Below, in pieces: positions 42,807 through 51,666 of a DNA stretch of 64,000 nt. Source of the stretch: Acidiluteibacter sp963716125 (GTDB lineage Bacteria; Bacteroidota; Bacteroidia; Flavobacteriales_E; Vicingaceae); the NCBI GenBank assembly GCA_963716125.1, contig OY970294.1, forward strand, positions 1,736,001 to 1,800,000, in the 5' to 3' direction. Every line of letters begins with the position of its first letter. The first letter of the stretch is position 1. The notes beneath the pieces are model-generated. The model did no database searches, had not been told where the DNA came from, and saw only the letters and a list, made by a program, of their open reading frames with translations. The position numbers were made by a program, and so were the translations under genes.

Positions 42807-43352
42807 ATGCGATTAATTTCTAAATTTATATTTTGGATTACAGGTTGGACAACAGCTATTAATGATTCTCCCGAAGTTAAAAGATGTGTATTAATAGCCT
42901 CTCCACACACGAGTAACTGGGATTTTATGTTTGCTCGATGTGCTTTATATATTTTGGATGTTCGATTGCGTTTTTTAATCAAAGATGATTATTTTATCTT
43001 TCCTTTGGGAATCATTCTAAAAGCGATGGGTGCAGTTCCTATTAATCGATCTAAAAAGAAAGGTAAGAAAGTTCAATTTTTAATTGAATTATTTGAACAG
43101 AATGATAAAATGGTTACGATGATTCCTGCTGAGGGAACTCGTAGTTTAGTGAAAGAATTTAGGAAGGGATTTTATTACGTTGCGGAAGGAGCAAAAGTTC
43201 CAATTGCTTTAGGTTACTTAGATTATAAAAAGAAAATAGCCGGAATAGGACCACTTTTTTATCCAACTGGTGATATTGAAAAAGATTTAGAAGAAATCTA
43301 TGCTTTTTATAGAACGATTAATGCCAAGCATCCACAAAATGCAATGCCTTAG
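42807..43352 (+). CDS. 1-acyl-sn-glycerol-3-phosphate acyltransferase family protein (PlsC-like)
   Basis: 181 residues. The acyltransferase motif H(X4)D is in 'IASPHTSNWDFMFARCA' near residue 33, and the substrate-binding 'PAEGTRSLVKEFRKGFYYVA' lies near 100. 'GAVPINRSKKKGKK' is the third block. This size and the missing large N-terminal domain are typical of the short PlsC-like proteins. The upstream promoter leaves no room for a leader. The end overlaps the purE stop by 4 nt on the opposite strand. Confidence 0.9.
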   Translation: MRLISKFIFWITGWTTAINDSPEVKRCVLIASPHTSNWDFMFARCALYILDVRLRFLIKDDYFIFPLGIILKAMGAVPINRSKKKGKKVQFLIELFEQNDKMVTMIPAEGTRSLVKEFRKGFYYVAEGAKVPIALGYLDYKKKIAGIGPLFYPTGDIEKDLEEIYAFYRTINAKHPQNAMP

Positions 43353-43837
43353 TCTTTTATTTCTTTATTCATCTGATCTACTTTAGTTTTTAAGCTTTCT
43401 TTGTAAGCTTGTATTTTTTTCATCACATCAGCGTCTGAAGTTGCAATAATTTGGGCTGCCAAAATGCCTGCATTTTTTGCACCATCAAGAGCTACGGTTG
43501 CTACAGGAACACCTCCAGGCATTTGCAAAATAGATAAAACAGAATCCCAACCATCTATAGAATTGCTTGATTTTACGGGAACTCCAATAACTGGAAGTGG
43601 AGTTAAGGAAGCTACCATACCAGGTAAATGTGCTGCACCACCTGCTCCAGCTATAATTACTTTTAAACCTTTTGATAGCGCATTTTTTGCATAATCGAAC
43701 ATCATTTCAGGAGTTCTGTGTGCTGAAACGATGGATATTTCATAAGCTACTCCTAATTCTTTAAGTACTTCAGCCGCTTGATTCATCACTTTTAAATCTG
43801 AGCTACTTCCCATTATTATTCCTACTTCTGCTTTCAT
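43349..43837 (-). CDS. purE: N5-carboxyaminoimidazole ribonucleotide mutase PurE
   Basis: 162 residues, typical of class I PurE. Motifs include the phosphate-binding 'IIMGSSSDLKVMNQAAEVL', 'ISIVSAHRTPEMMFDYA' with the catalytic histidine, and 'IAGAGGAAHLPGMVASLTP' with the mobile histidine loop. It converts N5-CAIR to CAIR in purine synthesis. It lies 2 nt downstream of purK and is co-transcribed with it. Confidence 0.97.
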   Translation of the reverse strand: MKAEVGIIMGSSSDLKVMNQAAEVLKELGVAYEISIVSAHRTPEMMFDYAKNALSKGLKVIIAGAGGAAHLPGMVASLTPLPVIGVPVKSSNSIDGWDSVLSILQMPGGVPVATVALDGAKNAGILAAQIIATSDADVMKKIQAYKESLKTKVDQMNKEIKD

Positions 43838-43839
43838 AA

Positions 43840-44982
43840 TTATGCAATTATTTTAATGCTTTCTTTTACTTTTTTTGCGGTTTCTTTTGCTTCTTCTAGC
43901 GTTTCGGCTAAGATAGTAACATGTCCCATTTTACGATAACTTTTAGTTTTGGCCTTTCCATATAAATGAATATTAACTCCATCCATAGCCATAACCTTTT
44001 CAATTCCTTTATAAATAGCATCTCCTTCACAACCTTTTTCGCCTAATAAATTCACCATTACAGAAGGTTGAGTCCTATCCGTTTTTCCCAAAGGTAAATT
44101 TAATATAGAACGTAAATGTTGATCAAATTGTGAGGTATAATTACCTTCAATGCTTTGATGACCACTATTGTGTGGACGAGGAGCCACTTCGTTGACCAAT
44201 AAATTTCCAGATTTATCTAAAAATAATTCTACTGCCAAGATACCAATCATATCCAAACCTTCTATTATTTTTAAAGCGTATTGTTTTGCTTCATTTTCAA
44301 TTTTTTCTGAAATGTTAGCAGGTGAAAATAGAAATTCTACCATATTAGCATAAGGATTAAACTCTTGTTCTACCACTGGATACAATTTGCAATCGCCTTG
44401 TTCATTTCTAGCAACTATTATAGATAATTCCTTATCCAAATCAACTGCTACTTCGCACATTGATGGTGCATCCATTGCTTGTTCTAATTCTGCAACCGAT
44501 CGAATTTTTTTTACTCCATACCCATCATAACCTGAGGTTCTTAATTTTTGGAAAATAGGAAATTTCTCTGCTTTTTCTTTTAGTTCTTCTCTGTTTTTGG
44601 TCAAAAAATAAGGAGAAGTAGGCACACCGATTTTAGTAAAAAACTCCTTTTGTAATCCCTTATCTTGAATGATTTTTAAGGCTTTTGGTTGAGGAAAAAC
44701 CTTAACTCCTTCATTTTCTAGTGCTAATAATGCATCTGAATTAACATCTTCAAACTCAATAGTTATGACATCCTTACCTTTACCAAAATTATAAACAGAA
44801 TCATAATCTTTAAAATCGCCAACTACAAATTCATGAGCTATTTGATGACAAGGAGCTAATGGATTAGGATCTAAAACGGAGATTTGAATATTATAATCAT
44901 ACGCTTTTTGTAGTATCATTCGGCCCAATTGACCACCTCCTAAAAGACCTATTTTAAAATCTGAACTATGAATACTTTTCAT
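43840..44982 (-). CDS. purK: 5-(carboxyamino)imidazole ribonucleotide synthase PurK
   Basis: 380 residues, ATP-grasp fold. It opens with 'IGLLGGGQLGRMILQKAYDY' (Rossmann-like N-domain). ATP-grasp motifs follow: 'KLRTSGYDGYGVKKI' near residue 147 and 'LLVNEVAPRPHNSGHQSIEG' near 265, which carries the metal-binding residues. PurK makes N5-CAIR from AIR, bicarbonate and ATP and hands it to PurE. The TATCTTTG box 4 nt before the ATG suggests a leaderless message. Confidence 0.97.
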   Translation of the reverse strand: MKSIHSSDFKIGLLGGGQLGRMILQKAYDYNIQISVLDPNPLAPCHQIAHEFVVGDFKDYDSVYNFGKGKDVITIEFEDVNSDALLALENEGVKVFPQPKALKIIQDKGLQKEFFTKIGVPTSPYFLTKNREELKEKAEKFPIFQKLRTSGYDGYGVKKIRSVAELEQAMDAPSMCEVAVDLDKELSIIVARNEQGDCKLYPVVEQEFNPYANMVEFLFSPANISEKIENEAKQYALKIIEGLDMIGILAVELFLDKSGNLLVNEVAPRPHNSGHQSIEGNYTSQFDQHLRSILNLPLGKTDRTQPSVMVNLLGEKGCEGDAIYKGIEKVMAMDGVNIHLYGKAKTKSYRKMGHVTILAETLEEAKETAKKVKESIKIIA

Positions 44983-44986
44983 GCTG

Positions 44987-44994
44987 CAAAGATA
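44987..44994 (-). promoter_or_regulatory. -7 box TATCTTTG directly upstream of purK
   Basis: On the minus strand TATCTTTG is followed by only CAGC before the purK ATG, the same 4-nt spacing seen at 42795-42806. A -33 TTG is not evident at 19-20 nt, so the call is weaker than for the acyltransferase. Confidence 0.45.
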
Positions 44995-45026
44995 AATTTA
45001 TGTTTTTAAAAGAAGAATAAAAGCGC

Positions 45027-45521
45027 TTATTTATCACCCAATTCTATTATTTGTAAATCTTTTATTTGGTCTTTGTCGATTGAAAACCTGACTAAGGTCA
45101 TTTTTTGATGAAAACCTTGTTTGCCGGCTGCACCTGGATTAATGTGTAAAAGATTCAATTTTTTATCGAAAATAACTTTTAAAATATGCGAATGACCTGT
45201 AATGAAAAGTTTAGGTGGATTTCTTCGAATTTCATCTCTAATTCTTGCATCGTACCTATTGGGATAACCTCCAATGTGTGTTATCCAAACATCCACATTT
45301 TCACACATAAAGCGTTGATTGAGTGGGTATATTCTTCTAATTTCATGTCCATCAATATTTCCATAAACGGCTGTAACAGGTCTGAATTTTTCCAATTGAT
45401 CCATCAAAGTTATAGTACCCATATCACCGGCATGCCATATTTCATCACATTCTTCAAAATGCTTAAAAATAGCAGGATGCAGATAACCATGAGTGTCAGA
45501 TATTAAACCAATTCTTTTCAT
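45027..45521 (-). CDS. YfcE/MJ0936-type metallophosphoesterase
   Basis: 164 residues. The calcineurin-like dimetal motifs are D-x-H ('GLISDTHGYLHP' near residue 7), G-D ('WHAGDMGTI' near 31), G-N ('AVYGNIDGHEI' near 54), H ('WITHIGGYPN' near 80) and G-H-S-H ('LFITGHSHILKV' near 107). Family members are phosphodiesterases of unknown physiological substrate. It is divergent from aroB with an 88-nt gap. Confidence 0.93.
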   Translation of the reverse strand: MKRIGLISDTHGYLHPAIFKHFEECDEIWHAGDMGTITLMDQLEKFRPVTAVYGNIDGHEIRRIYPLNQRFMCENVDVWITHIGGYPNRYDARIRDEIRRNPPKLFITGHSHILKVIFDKKLNLLHINPGAAGKQGFHQKMTLVRFSIDKDQIKDLQIIELGDK

Positions 45522-45609
45522 TTTAATACAATCGTGCTTTATTTCTACGAAATTATTTATAAATTACAAGCTTAAATAATATTGCGAAAGAAAATTCAAT
45601 AATTCATCT

Positions 45610-46692
45610 ATGACTACTGAAATTAAAGCTTCTAATTATTCTATCATTTTAGGTGATACAGAGGTATTTCAAAAATTGAGTGAAATAATTGATGAAAACT
45701 ATAAGAATTCACAAGTATTTCTATTGGTCGATAGTAATACATATCAGCATTGTTTACCGCTTTTGATTGAACATGTTGAGATGTTAGCTGAAGTGCAGTT
45801 AATTGAAGTAGAATCTGGTGAGCAAAGCAAAGATTTGAATATATGTGCCCATATTTGGCAAACATTGAGTGAAGAGAACGCCGATAGAAAAACACTCTTA
45901 ATTAATTTGGGCGGTGGAGCTATTACTGATTTGGGTGGATTTATTGCATCTATTTATAAAAGAGGAATTGATTTTATAAATATTCCTACCACTTTGCTAT
46001 CACAAGTAGATGCTAGTGTAGGAGGGAAGACAGGTATTGATTTCTTAGGATTTAAAAATCAATTGGGAACTTTTACAAATCCAAAATGTGTGATTGTTTG
46101 TACCGATTTTATGCACACTTTGCCTAAAAGAGATATGCTTTCTGGTATGGCTGAAGTTTTTAAACATGGATTAATTGCAGATAAAGCCTATTTTGAAAAG
46201 ACCCTAAAGGAGTTTAAGGATATTGATTTTAACCTTTTAATTAAGAGAAGTATAGAAATTAAAAATACGATTGTAAATAATGATCCTTTTGAAGGTGGGG
46301 AACGTAAAAAACTCAATTTTGGACATACATTTGGTCATGCAATTGAGAGTTTTTATTTAGAAAGCGAAAATTATTTATTGCATGGTGAAGCTGTTGCAAT
46401 AGGAATGCTAATGGAGTCTCAATTGTCTTTTAATTTAAAAAAACTTATCGGTGATGATCTGGAACAAATTTACACGGCATTGGGCTCAACTTTTCCTATG
46501 AGAGTTATTGCAGATGATGACATTAACAAATTAATAGAATTGTGTCAACAAGATAAAAAGAATGAAAATAATCTGCTAAAATTTACATTATTAGAAAATA
46601 TTGGGAATGCAATTACCAATCAAACGGTTAGTGAGGAAGAGTGCAAAGCTGCAATAAATGATTACAATAAAAAAATAGTTAAATGGACGTAA
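45610..46692 (+). CDS. aroB: 3-dehydroquinate synthase AroB
   Basis: 360 residues. The NAD-binding motif 'LINLGGGAITDLGGFIAS' lies near residue 98, the signature 'VDASVGGKTGIDFLGFKN' near 135, and the zinc ligands in 'LNFGHTFGHAIESFY' and 'LHGEAVAIGML' near 235-260. It makes 3-dehydroquinate in the shikimate pathway. It overlaps aroA by 10 nt, a two-gene shikimate operon. Confidence 0.97.
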   Translation: MTTEIKASNYSIILGDTEVFQKLSEIIDENYKNSQVFLLVDSNTYQHCLPLLIEHVEMLAEVQLIEVESGEQSKDLNICAHIWQTLSEENADRKTLLINLGGGAITDLGGFIASIYKRGIDFINIPTTLLSQVDASVGGKTGIDFLGFKNQLGTFTNPKCVIVCTDFMHTLPKRDMLSGMAEVFKHGLIADKAYFEKTLKEFKDIDFNLLIKRSIEIKNTIVNNDPFEGGERKKLNFGHTFGHAIESFYLESENYLLHGEAVAIGMLMESQLSFNLKKLIGDDLEQIYTALGSTFPMRVIADDDINKLIELCQQDKKNENNLLKFTLLENIGNAITNQTVSEEECKAAINDYNKKIVKWT

Positions 46693-47912
46693 AAATAAGT
46701 CATCCTAGTAAATTTCTTTTTGGTAAAATTGACTTGCCGGCTTCAAAAAGTATTAGCAACCGATTATTGATTATCCAACAGCTGTGCAATCAGCCATTCG
46801 AAATTTTTAATTGTAGTGAGGCTAATGATACTCAGTTATTAAAAAATATACTTAAGGAGAATAGAAATGTTATTGATGCTGAAGATGCGGGTACTACTTT
46901 TCGTTTTTTAACCGCTTTTTATGCGAGTCGTGAAGGAGAAAAAATACTAACTGGAAGTGATCGAATGAAAAAGCGTCCGATCAAGATTTTGGTGGATGCA
47001 TTAAGAGAAATAGGAGCCGATATTTCTTATATGGAAGAAGATGGTTATCCACCCATTGCAATTAGAGGTAAAGCGTTAAAAGGTGGAGAGATTTCTATTG
47101 ATGCTACGGTTAGTAGTCAGTATATTTCAGCTTTATTGCTAATTGCTCCTTGTTTAGATTTGGGATTAACCCTGAGCTTAAAAGGAGAATTGAGTTCTAA
47201 GCCTTACATTAAAATGACATTAAATTTGATGAAAAAAATGGGAGTCAATTATTTGTGGAAAGGAAACGTAATCACACTTCCTTCACAAGGTTATAAACCA
47301 TTGAGCATTATTGTGGAACCTGACTGGAGTGCTGCTTCCTACTTTTTCGCGATGGCTTCCTTATCCTCTTCTGCTGAATTGACATTGAATGGTTTGAACA
47401 AAGATAGTATTCAAGGAGATAGAATTGTAACAACCTTATTTGAGCAGTTTGGTATAAAAGTATCGTATCTTAAAAAAGGAATCAAATTACGGAAAGAATA
47501 TGGAGATAATCCTTTGAAACAATTTGAGTTTGATTTTTCAGATTGTCCAGATTTGGTGCAAACATTAGTTCCAATTGTAGCTGTTAATCAGTTACCTGCT
47601 ATTTTTAAAGGAGTTAAAAGTTTGAAGATTAAGGAAACTAATCGCTCCGTTGCTTTGCAAAAAGAAATGGCAAAATTTGGGATTGAGATAAAAATTATTG
47701 ACGACGACCAATTTGAAATGATTCCATCTGAAATTAAAGAGAATAAGGATAGTGTAAAAACCTATCTCGATCATCGTATGGCAATGGCTTTTACTTGCTT
47801 GGCATTAATTCAAGATGAATTAATCATCAAAAAATCAGAAGTAGTTCAAAAATCTTTCCCCACTTTTTGGGAAAGTATTCAGAATATTGGATTTGAGGTT
47901 GAGAAAGTGTAA
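46683..47912 (+). CDS. aroA: 3-phosphoshikimate 1-carboxyvinyltransferase AroA (EPSP synthase)
   Basis: 409 residues. EPSP synthase motifs are 'LPASKSISNRLLI' near residue 18, 'DAGTTFRFLTAFYAS' near 80, 'SSQYISALLLIAP' near 145, 'KETNRSVALQKEM' near 320 and 'YLDHRMAMAFTCLAL' near 362. It joins phosphoenolpyruvate to shikimate-3-phosphate. The length is on the short side, as in other Bacteroidota. It is coupled to aroB by overlap and followed directly by the repeat tract. Confidence 0.96.
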   Translation: MDVKISHPSKFLFGKIDLPASKSISNRLLIIQQLCNQPFEIFNCSEANDTQLLKNILKENRNVIDAEDAGTTFRFLTAFYASREGEKILTGSDRMKKRPIKILVDALREIGADISYMEEDGYPPIAIRGKALKGGEISIDATVSSQYISALLLIAPCLDLGLTLSLKGELSSKPYIKMTLNLMKKMGVNYLWKGNVITLPSQGYKPLSIIVEPDWSAASYFFAMASLSSSAELTLNGLNKDSIQGDRIVTTLFEQFGIKVSYLKKGIKLRKEYGDNPLKQFEFDFSDCPDLVQTLVPIVAVNQLPAIFKGVKSLKIKETNRSVALQKEMAKFGIEIKIIDDDQFEMIPSEIKENKDSVKTYLDHRMAMAFTCLALIQDELIIKKSEVVQKSFPTFWESIQNIGFEVEKV

Positions 47913-48600
47913 CCGCTAAGCCGCAAAGTTTTATACTCTATTAGTAATTAGCATTTCAGCGGTAAAAAAAGAATTAACCACCAAGAAGTCACAAAGTTCA
48001 CCAAGGGTTTCAAAATTCACTTAAGCCTGAAAGGCTGACATCATTGTAAAATATAAATGGGAATAGAAAATTTAAAAAAAATAACCGCTAAGTCGCAAAG
48101 TTCGCAAAGCGGATCAAAAAACTTTGTGCCCTTTGTGAAAACCTTAGTGAACTTAGTGGTTAGAAAACAAATTCTTAATTGGAAGAAATTGATCCTCTGC
48201 GTTCTCTGCGCCTTTGCGGTAAAAAAAGAATTAACCACCAAGAACACCAAGAAGACACAAAGATCACCAAGGGTTTCAAATCCAGTTAAGCCTGAAAGGC
48301 TGGCATTATTTTAAAAAAAATGGGAATAGAGAATTTAAAAAAAATAACCGCCAAGTCGCGAAGTCGCAAAGCGGATAAAAAAACTTGGTGTCCTTTGTGA
48401 AAATCTTAGTGAACTTAGTGTTTAGAAAATAAATGCTTAATTGGAAGTGATTGATTATCTGCGTTCTTTGTGTCTTTGCGGTAAAAAAAGCTTTTATAGA
48501 GATAGCAAGCCAATTAAAAAAATACTTGCCAAGTCGCAAAGCGGATAATTTAATTGTAAAATCACTTAAAAAGTTTAAAAAAAACGTGTTAATTCGCATT
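47913..48600. repeat. Three tandem ~263-bp repeat units (interspersed repeat array)
   Basis: The 699-bp gap holds a partial unit (~47913-48057), a full unit (48058-48320) and a shorter third unit (48321-~48600). The full and third units start with TGGGAATAGA(A/G)AATTT, and the period is 263 bp. Each contains AACCGC(T/C)AAGTCGC, GTGAACTTAGTG and GCGTTCT-type blocks plus, at the unit ends, AACCACCAAGAA and GCCTGAAAGGCTG. The same motifs occur at 38924-39281. Short frames in it (48057-48314, 48306-48611, 48041-48250) are the well-known spurious products and should not be called genes. Confidence 0.88.
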
Positions 48601-48611
48601 AAAATTTTCAA

Positions 48612-50060
48612 ATGAGTCCAATTGCGATTATAGCCATCATTTTAGGCTATTTTATTTTATTGATTGCCATCAGCTACTTTACATCCAAAGGTGCTGATAA
48701 TGATACTTTTTTTGTAGGTAATAAAAATTCTAAGTGGTATTTGGTAGCTTTCGGAATGGTAGGTGCCAGCTTATCAGGTGTTACTTTTGTTTCAGTACCT
48801 GGTTGGGTTCAATCTAGTGAATTTTCATACATGCAAATGGTTTTTGGCTATTTGGTTGGATATATTGTAATCGCTAATGTATTAATGCCTTTATATTATC
48901 GCTTAAACCTAACATCTATTTATACTTATTTAGAACAGCGATTTGGTTTTTGGACCTATAAAACTGGTGCATTCTATTTTTTGCTTTCTAGAATAATAGG
49001 AGCTTCTTTTAGATTATTTTTGGTGGCAAGTGTCCTTCAATTAGCCGTTTTTGATAATTGGGGCGTTCCATTTTGGGTAACAGTTGCCATTACTATTTTT
49101 CTAATTTGGGTGTATACCAATAAAGGAGGAATCAAAACAATAGTTTGGACAGATACTTTGCAGACCTTTTTTATGTTAACGGCTGTTTTTGTGACTATTT
49201 ATGTGATAAAAGACCAATTAAATTGGTCGTTTGGTGAAATGGTTCAGCAAGTAAAATCTAGTGATTATTCTAAAATATTCTTTTTTGATGATTGGAATTC
49301 TAAACAGTATTTTGTCAAATCATTTTTAAGCGGGATGTTTATTACCATCGTTATGACAGGATTGGATCAGGATATGATGCAAAAGAATTTGTCTTGTAAA
49401 AATATCAAAGAAGCCAAATGGAATATGTATTCCATGAGCATAGTGATGGTATTTGTAACTTTTGTATTCTTATTTTTAGGTGCCTTGCTTTTTCTGTTTG
49501 CTGCCGAAAAAAACATTACAATTCCTGCTAAAACAGATGAATTATTTCCACTATTAGCTACAGGTGGTTATTTAGGCTATACCGTAGCAGTTTGTTTTAT
49601 ATTAGGCTTAATAGCTGCTGCTTATTCAAGTGCTGATAGTGCATTAACTGCCTTAACTACCTCTTTTTGTGTTGATATTATAGATATCAATAAAAAGGAA
49701 GTAGATAAAAGAGTAAAATTGAGAAAAACGGTACACGTTGGAATGTCTATTGTTTTATTTGCAGTAATTTTATTGTTTAATGTCATCAACAACAGTAATG
49801 TAATCGATGCTGTTTTTAAAGCTGCTTCCTATACTTATGGGCCACTTTTAGGGTTGTATGCTTTTGGATTATTTACTAAAATGCAAGTGAAAGATAAATG
49901 GGTACCAATCATTTCTTTAGCAAGTCCTATTATTTGTTATGTTATTCAGTTGAATTCAAAAGTGTGGTTAAATGGGTATGAATTTGGGTATGACTTATTG
50001 ATTTTAAATGGCTTACTTACTTTCGTAGGTCTGTTGATTATTCATAAGAAACAGAATTAA
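48612..50060 (+). CDS. Sodium:solute symporter (SSS family)
   Basis: 482 residues with about 13 membrane helices. The core starts 'FTSKGADNDTFFVGNKNSKW' and continues 'VGASLSGVTFVSVPGWV', which carries the family G-x-x-x-S-G-x-x-F motif. 'LGLIAAAYSSADSALTALTT' near residue 335 is the sodium-binding S-S-A-D-S motif. The substrate cannot be told. It stands alone downstream of the repeat array. Confidence 0.92.
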   Translation: MSPIAIIAIILGYFILLIAISYFTSKGADNDTFFVGNKNSKWYLVAFGMVGASLSGVTFVSVPGWVQSSEFSYMQMVFGYLVGYIVIANVLMPLYYRLNLTSIYTYLEQRFGFWTYKTGAFYFLLSRIIGASFRLFLVASVLQLAVFDNWGVPFWVTVAITIFLIWVYTNKGGIKTIVWTDTLQTFFMLTAVFVTIYVIKDQLNWSFGEMVQQVKSSDYSKIFFFDDWNSKQYFVKSFLSGMFITIVMTGLDQDMMQKNLSCKNIKEAKWNMYSMSIVMVFVTFVFLFLGALLFLFAAEKNITIPAKTDELFPLLATGGYLGYTVAVCFILGLIAAAYSSADSALTALTTSFCVDIIDINKKEVDKRVKLRKTVHVGMSIVLFAVILLFNVINNSNVIDAVFKAASYTYGPLLGLYAFGLFTKMQVKDKWVPIISLASPIICYVIQLNSKVWLNGYEFGYDLLILNGLLTFVGLLIIHKKQN

Positions 50061-50141
50061 TAACATTGATTAGGAGTAATTGTTAGAAATATTATTAATT
50101 ATATTTAAATTGCTGAATTATAATATTTATTTTTATGCCCA

Positions 50142-51041
50142 ATGAAAAATAGAATACTTTCACAACTTATTTTTTTCGTTTGTATTTCTACAACTTATTT
50201 TAGTTGTGTTTCTGAAGTTAATACAGATAGCGCAACTGAAACTTCTTCAGCTGACTCCAATACAGTAATTAATAGGAATGATTTAGCTGATTCTGTTTAC
50301 TATGCTACTCCAGCTTTAATAGAAATGTATGATTTCTTAAAACAGAAGGATATTGAATTTAATGCAGCTTTACTGCAACCAATCAACACCAAAAAGTTGC
50401 TTTCAGAACAAGAAAAAGCAATTGGTTTTGGTCAGTATTTATCCAATCTAGCTTATGTTTCAATTTATGATGATTTTCAAAAATCTATCAATTATTACAA
50501 GGCAGTTAAAGAGTTAAGTAATGATTTGGGAATGAGTAGTGTTGTTAATGAAAAAACCTTATCGAGATTAGAAAAAAATATTGATAATAAAGATTCAATC
50601 ATCCAAATAATTGAATCAAATTACAAGGAGATTTCTTATTATTTAGAGTATAATAAAAAATCTTATCTCATGTCTGTAGTGGCATCTTCTGCTTGGTTAG
50701 AATCCATGTATATTTCTATTTCTTTAAAAATTGATGATACAGAACAAAAGAATTTTGAAAATAAATTATTAGATCAACGAATTGTTTTTGATAATATTTG
50801 GACTTATCTACAAGCTTATAAAGAAGATAAAGCTGTGGCAGATATGATAGCTTTATTATCTGAAATAAATAGTGCATATCAAGATAGTGAAGTGATTGAA
50901 GAGGAAGAAACAATAGTAGAGAAGAAGGGCAATAAATTAGTGTTTGGTGGAGCAGAACAATCTACATTATCAAAAAATCAATTCGAAGGGCTTAAAGCAG
51001 CCATTATTCAAGCTCATCAATCACTTAATAAAGGTATTTAA
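50142..51041 (+). CDS. Lipoprotein of unknown function
   Basis: 299 residues with the lipobox 'TTYFSCVSE' (Cys near residue 22). A serine/threonine-rich linker leads into a helical domain with charged residues and no recognised motif; the end includes 'EEEETIVEKKGNKLVFGGAE'. It is followed directly by the next gene with no gap, so the two probably work together. Confidence 0.65.
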   Translation: MKNRILSQLIFFVCISTTYFSCVSEVNTDSATETSSADSNTVINRNDLADSVYYATPALIEMYDFLKQKDIEFNAALLQPINTKKLLSEQEKAIGFGQYLSNLAYVSIYDDFQKSINYYKAVKELSNDLGMSSVVNEKTLSRLEKNIDNKDSIIQIIESNYKEISYYLEYNKKSYLMSVVASSAWLESMYISISLKIDDTEQKNFENKLLDQRIVFDNIWTYLQAYKEDKAVADMIALLSEINSAYQDSEVIEEEETIVEKKGNKLVFGGAEQSTLSKNQFEGLKAAIIQAHQSLNKGI

Positions 51042-51659
51042 ATGAGAAAGATAAATTATCATATATTTTCAATTATTTGGATAGGATTATTTTCACTCGG
51101 TTTATCTACGGAAATTAATGCGCAGGCTTGCAATTATTTTCATCGAAGAAATTGCATTCCCGAAGGAGAATTAATATTGAAAGAAAATTCTCAATCGAGA
51201 AGCGCTTTATTTTCGACAGGTCAGAAATCTGATTTTAATATAGTTGCTCATGCTAATCAAGATTATCGAGTAACAGTTTGTGCAGATTTGATTTTCGAAG
51301 AGCCTTTAGAATTGAAGATTTATGAAAAGGTAAGAGTGAGAATTATGGATACTAAAAGTTCTGCTTCCTCATCTTCATCTGCTAGCAATGAGGAGGATGT
51401 TTGGGAAAGTGATAATTACGATTCTGAAACCACTACTAAGAAGGAAGACCCACAGTATAAAATAGTTAAAAAGCTATTGTATGATAACACTCAAGATGAC
51501 TTAAATCAAAGTGTTGAATTTACTGCAACCACTACCAAAAGTTTGATTGTGCAAGTAAAGGCACCAGGTGAACCTTCCGAGTTTAAATTGAAATTGAGTG
51601 AAGTGGGTTGTGTGGGCGTTTTGATAGAGCAAGGAATAGCAGGATCTACAGGATTTTAA
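51042..51659 (+). CDS. Secreted protein of unknown function
   Basis: 205 residues with a signal peptide ('STEINAQACNYFHRRNC', cut near residue 28). It is beta-rich, with a serine-rich insert ('SSASSSSSASNEED') near residue 110. Three cysteines near the N-terminus and two later ('VCADL', 'EVGCVG') could form disulphides. It starts at the base after the upstream lipoprotein's stop. It is convergent with the TamL gene, ending 7 nt away. Confidence 0.65.
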   Translation: MRKINYHIFSIIWIGLFSLGLSTEINAQACNYFHRRNCIPEGELILKENSQSRSALFSTGQKSDFNIVAHANQDYRVTVCADLIFEEPLELKIYEKVRVRIMDTKSSASSSSSASNEEDVWESDNYDSETTTKKEDPQYKIVKKLLYDNTQDDLNQSVEFTATTTKSLIVQVKAPGEPSEFKLKLSEVGCVGVLIEQGIAGSTGF

Positions 51660-51666
51660 GTTTGGG

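Noticed and set aside
48041..48611. Three short open frames (plus 48057-48314, minus 48041-48250 and 48306-48611) rich in K, T and N
   Set aside because: They lie wholly within the tandem repeat array and translate repeated motifs such as 'TTKNTKK' and 'FFTAKTQRTQ', the classic spurious products of this repeat family.
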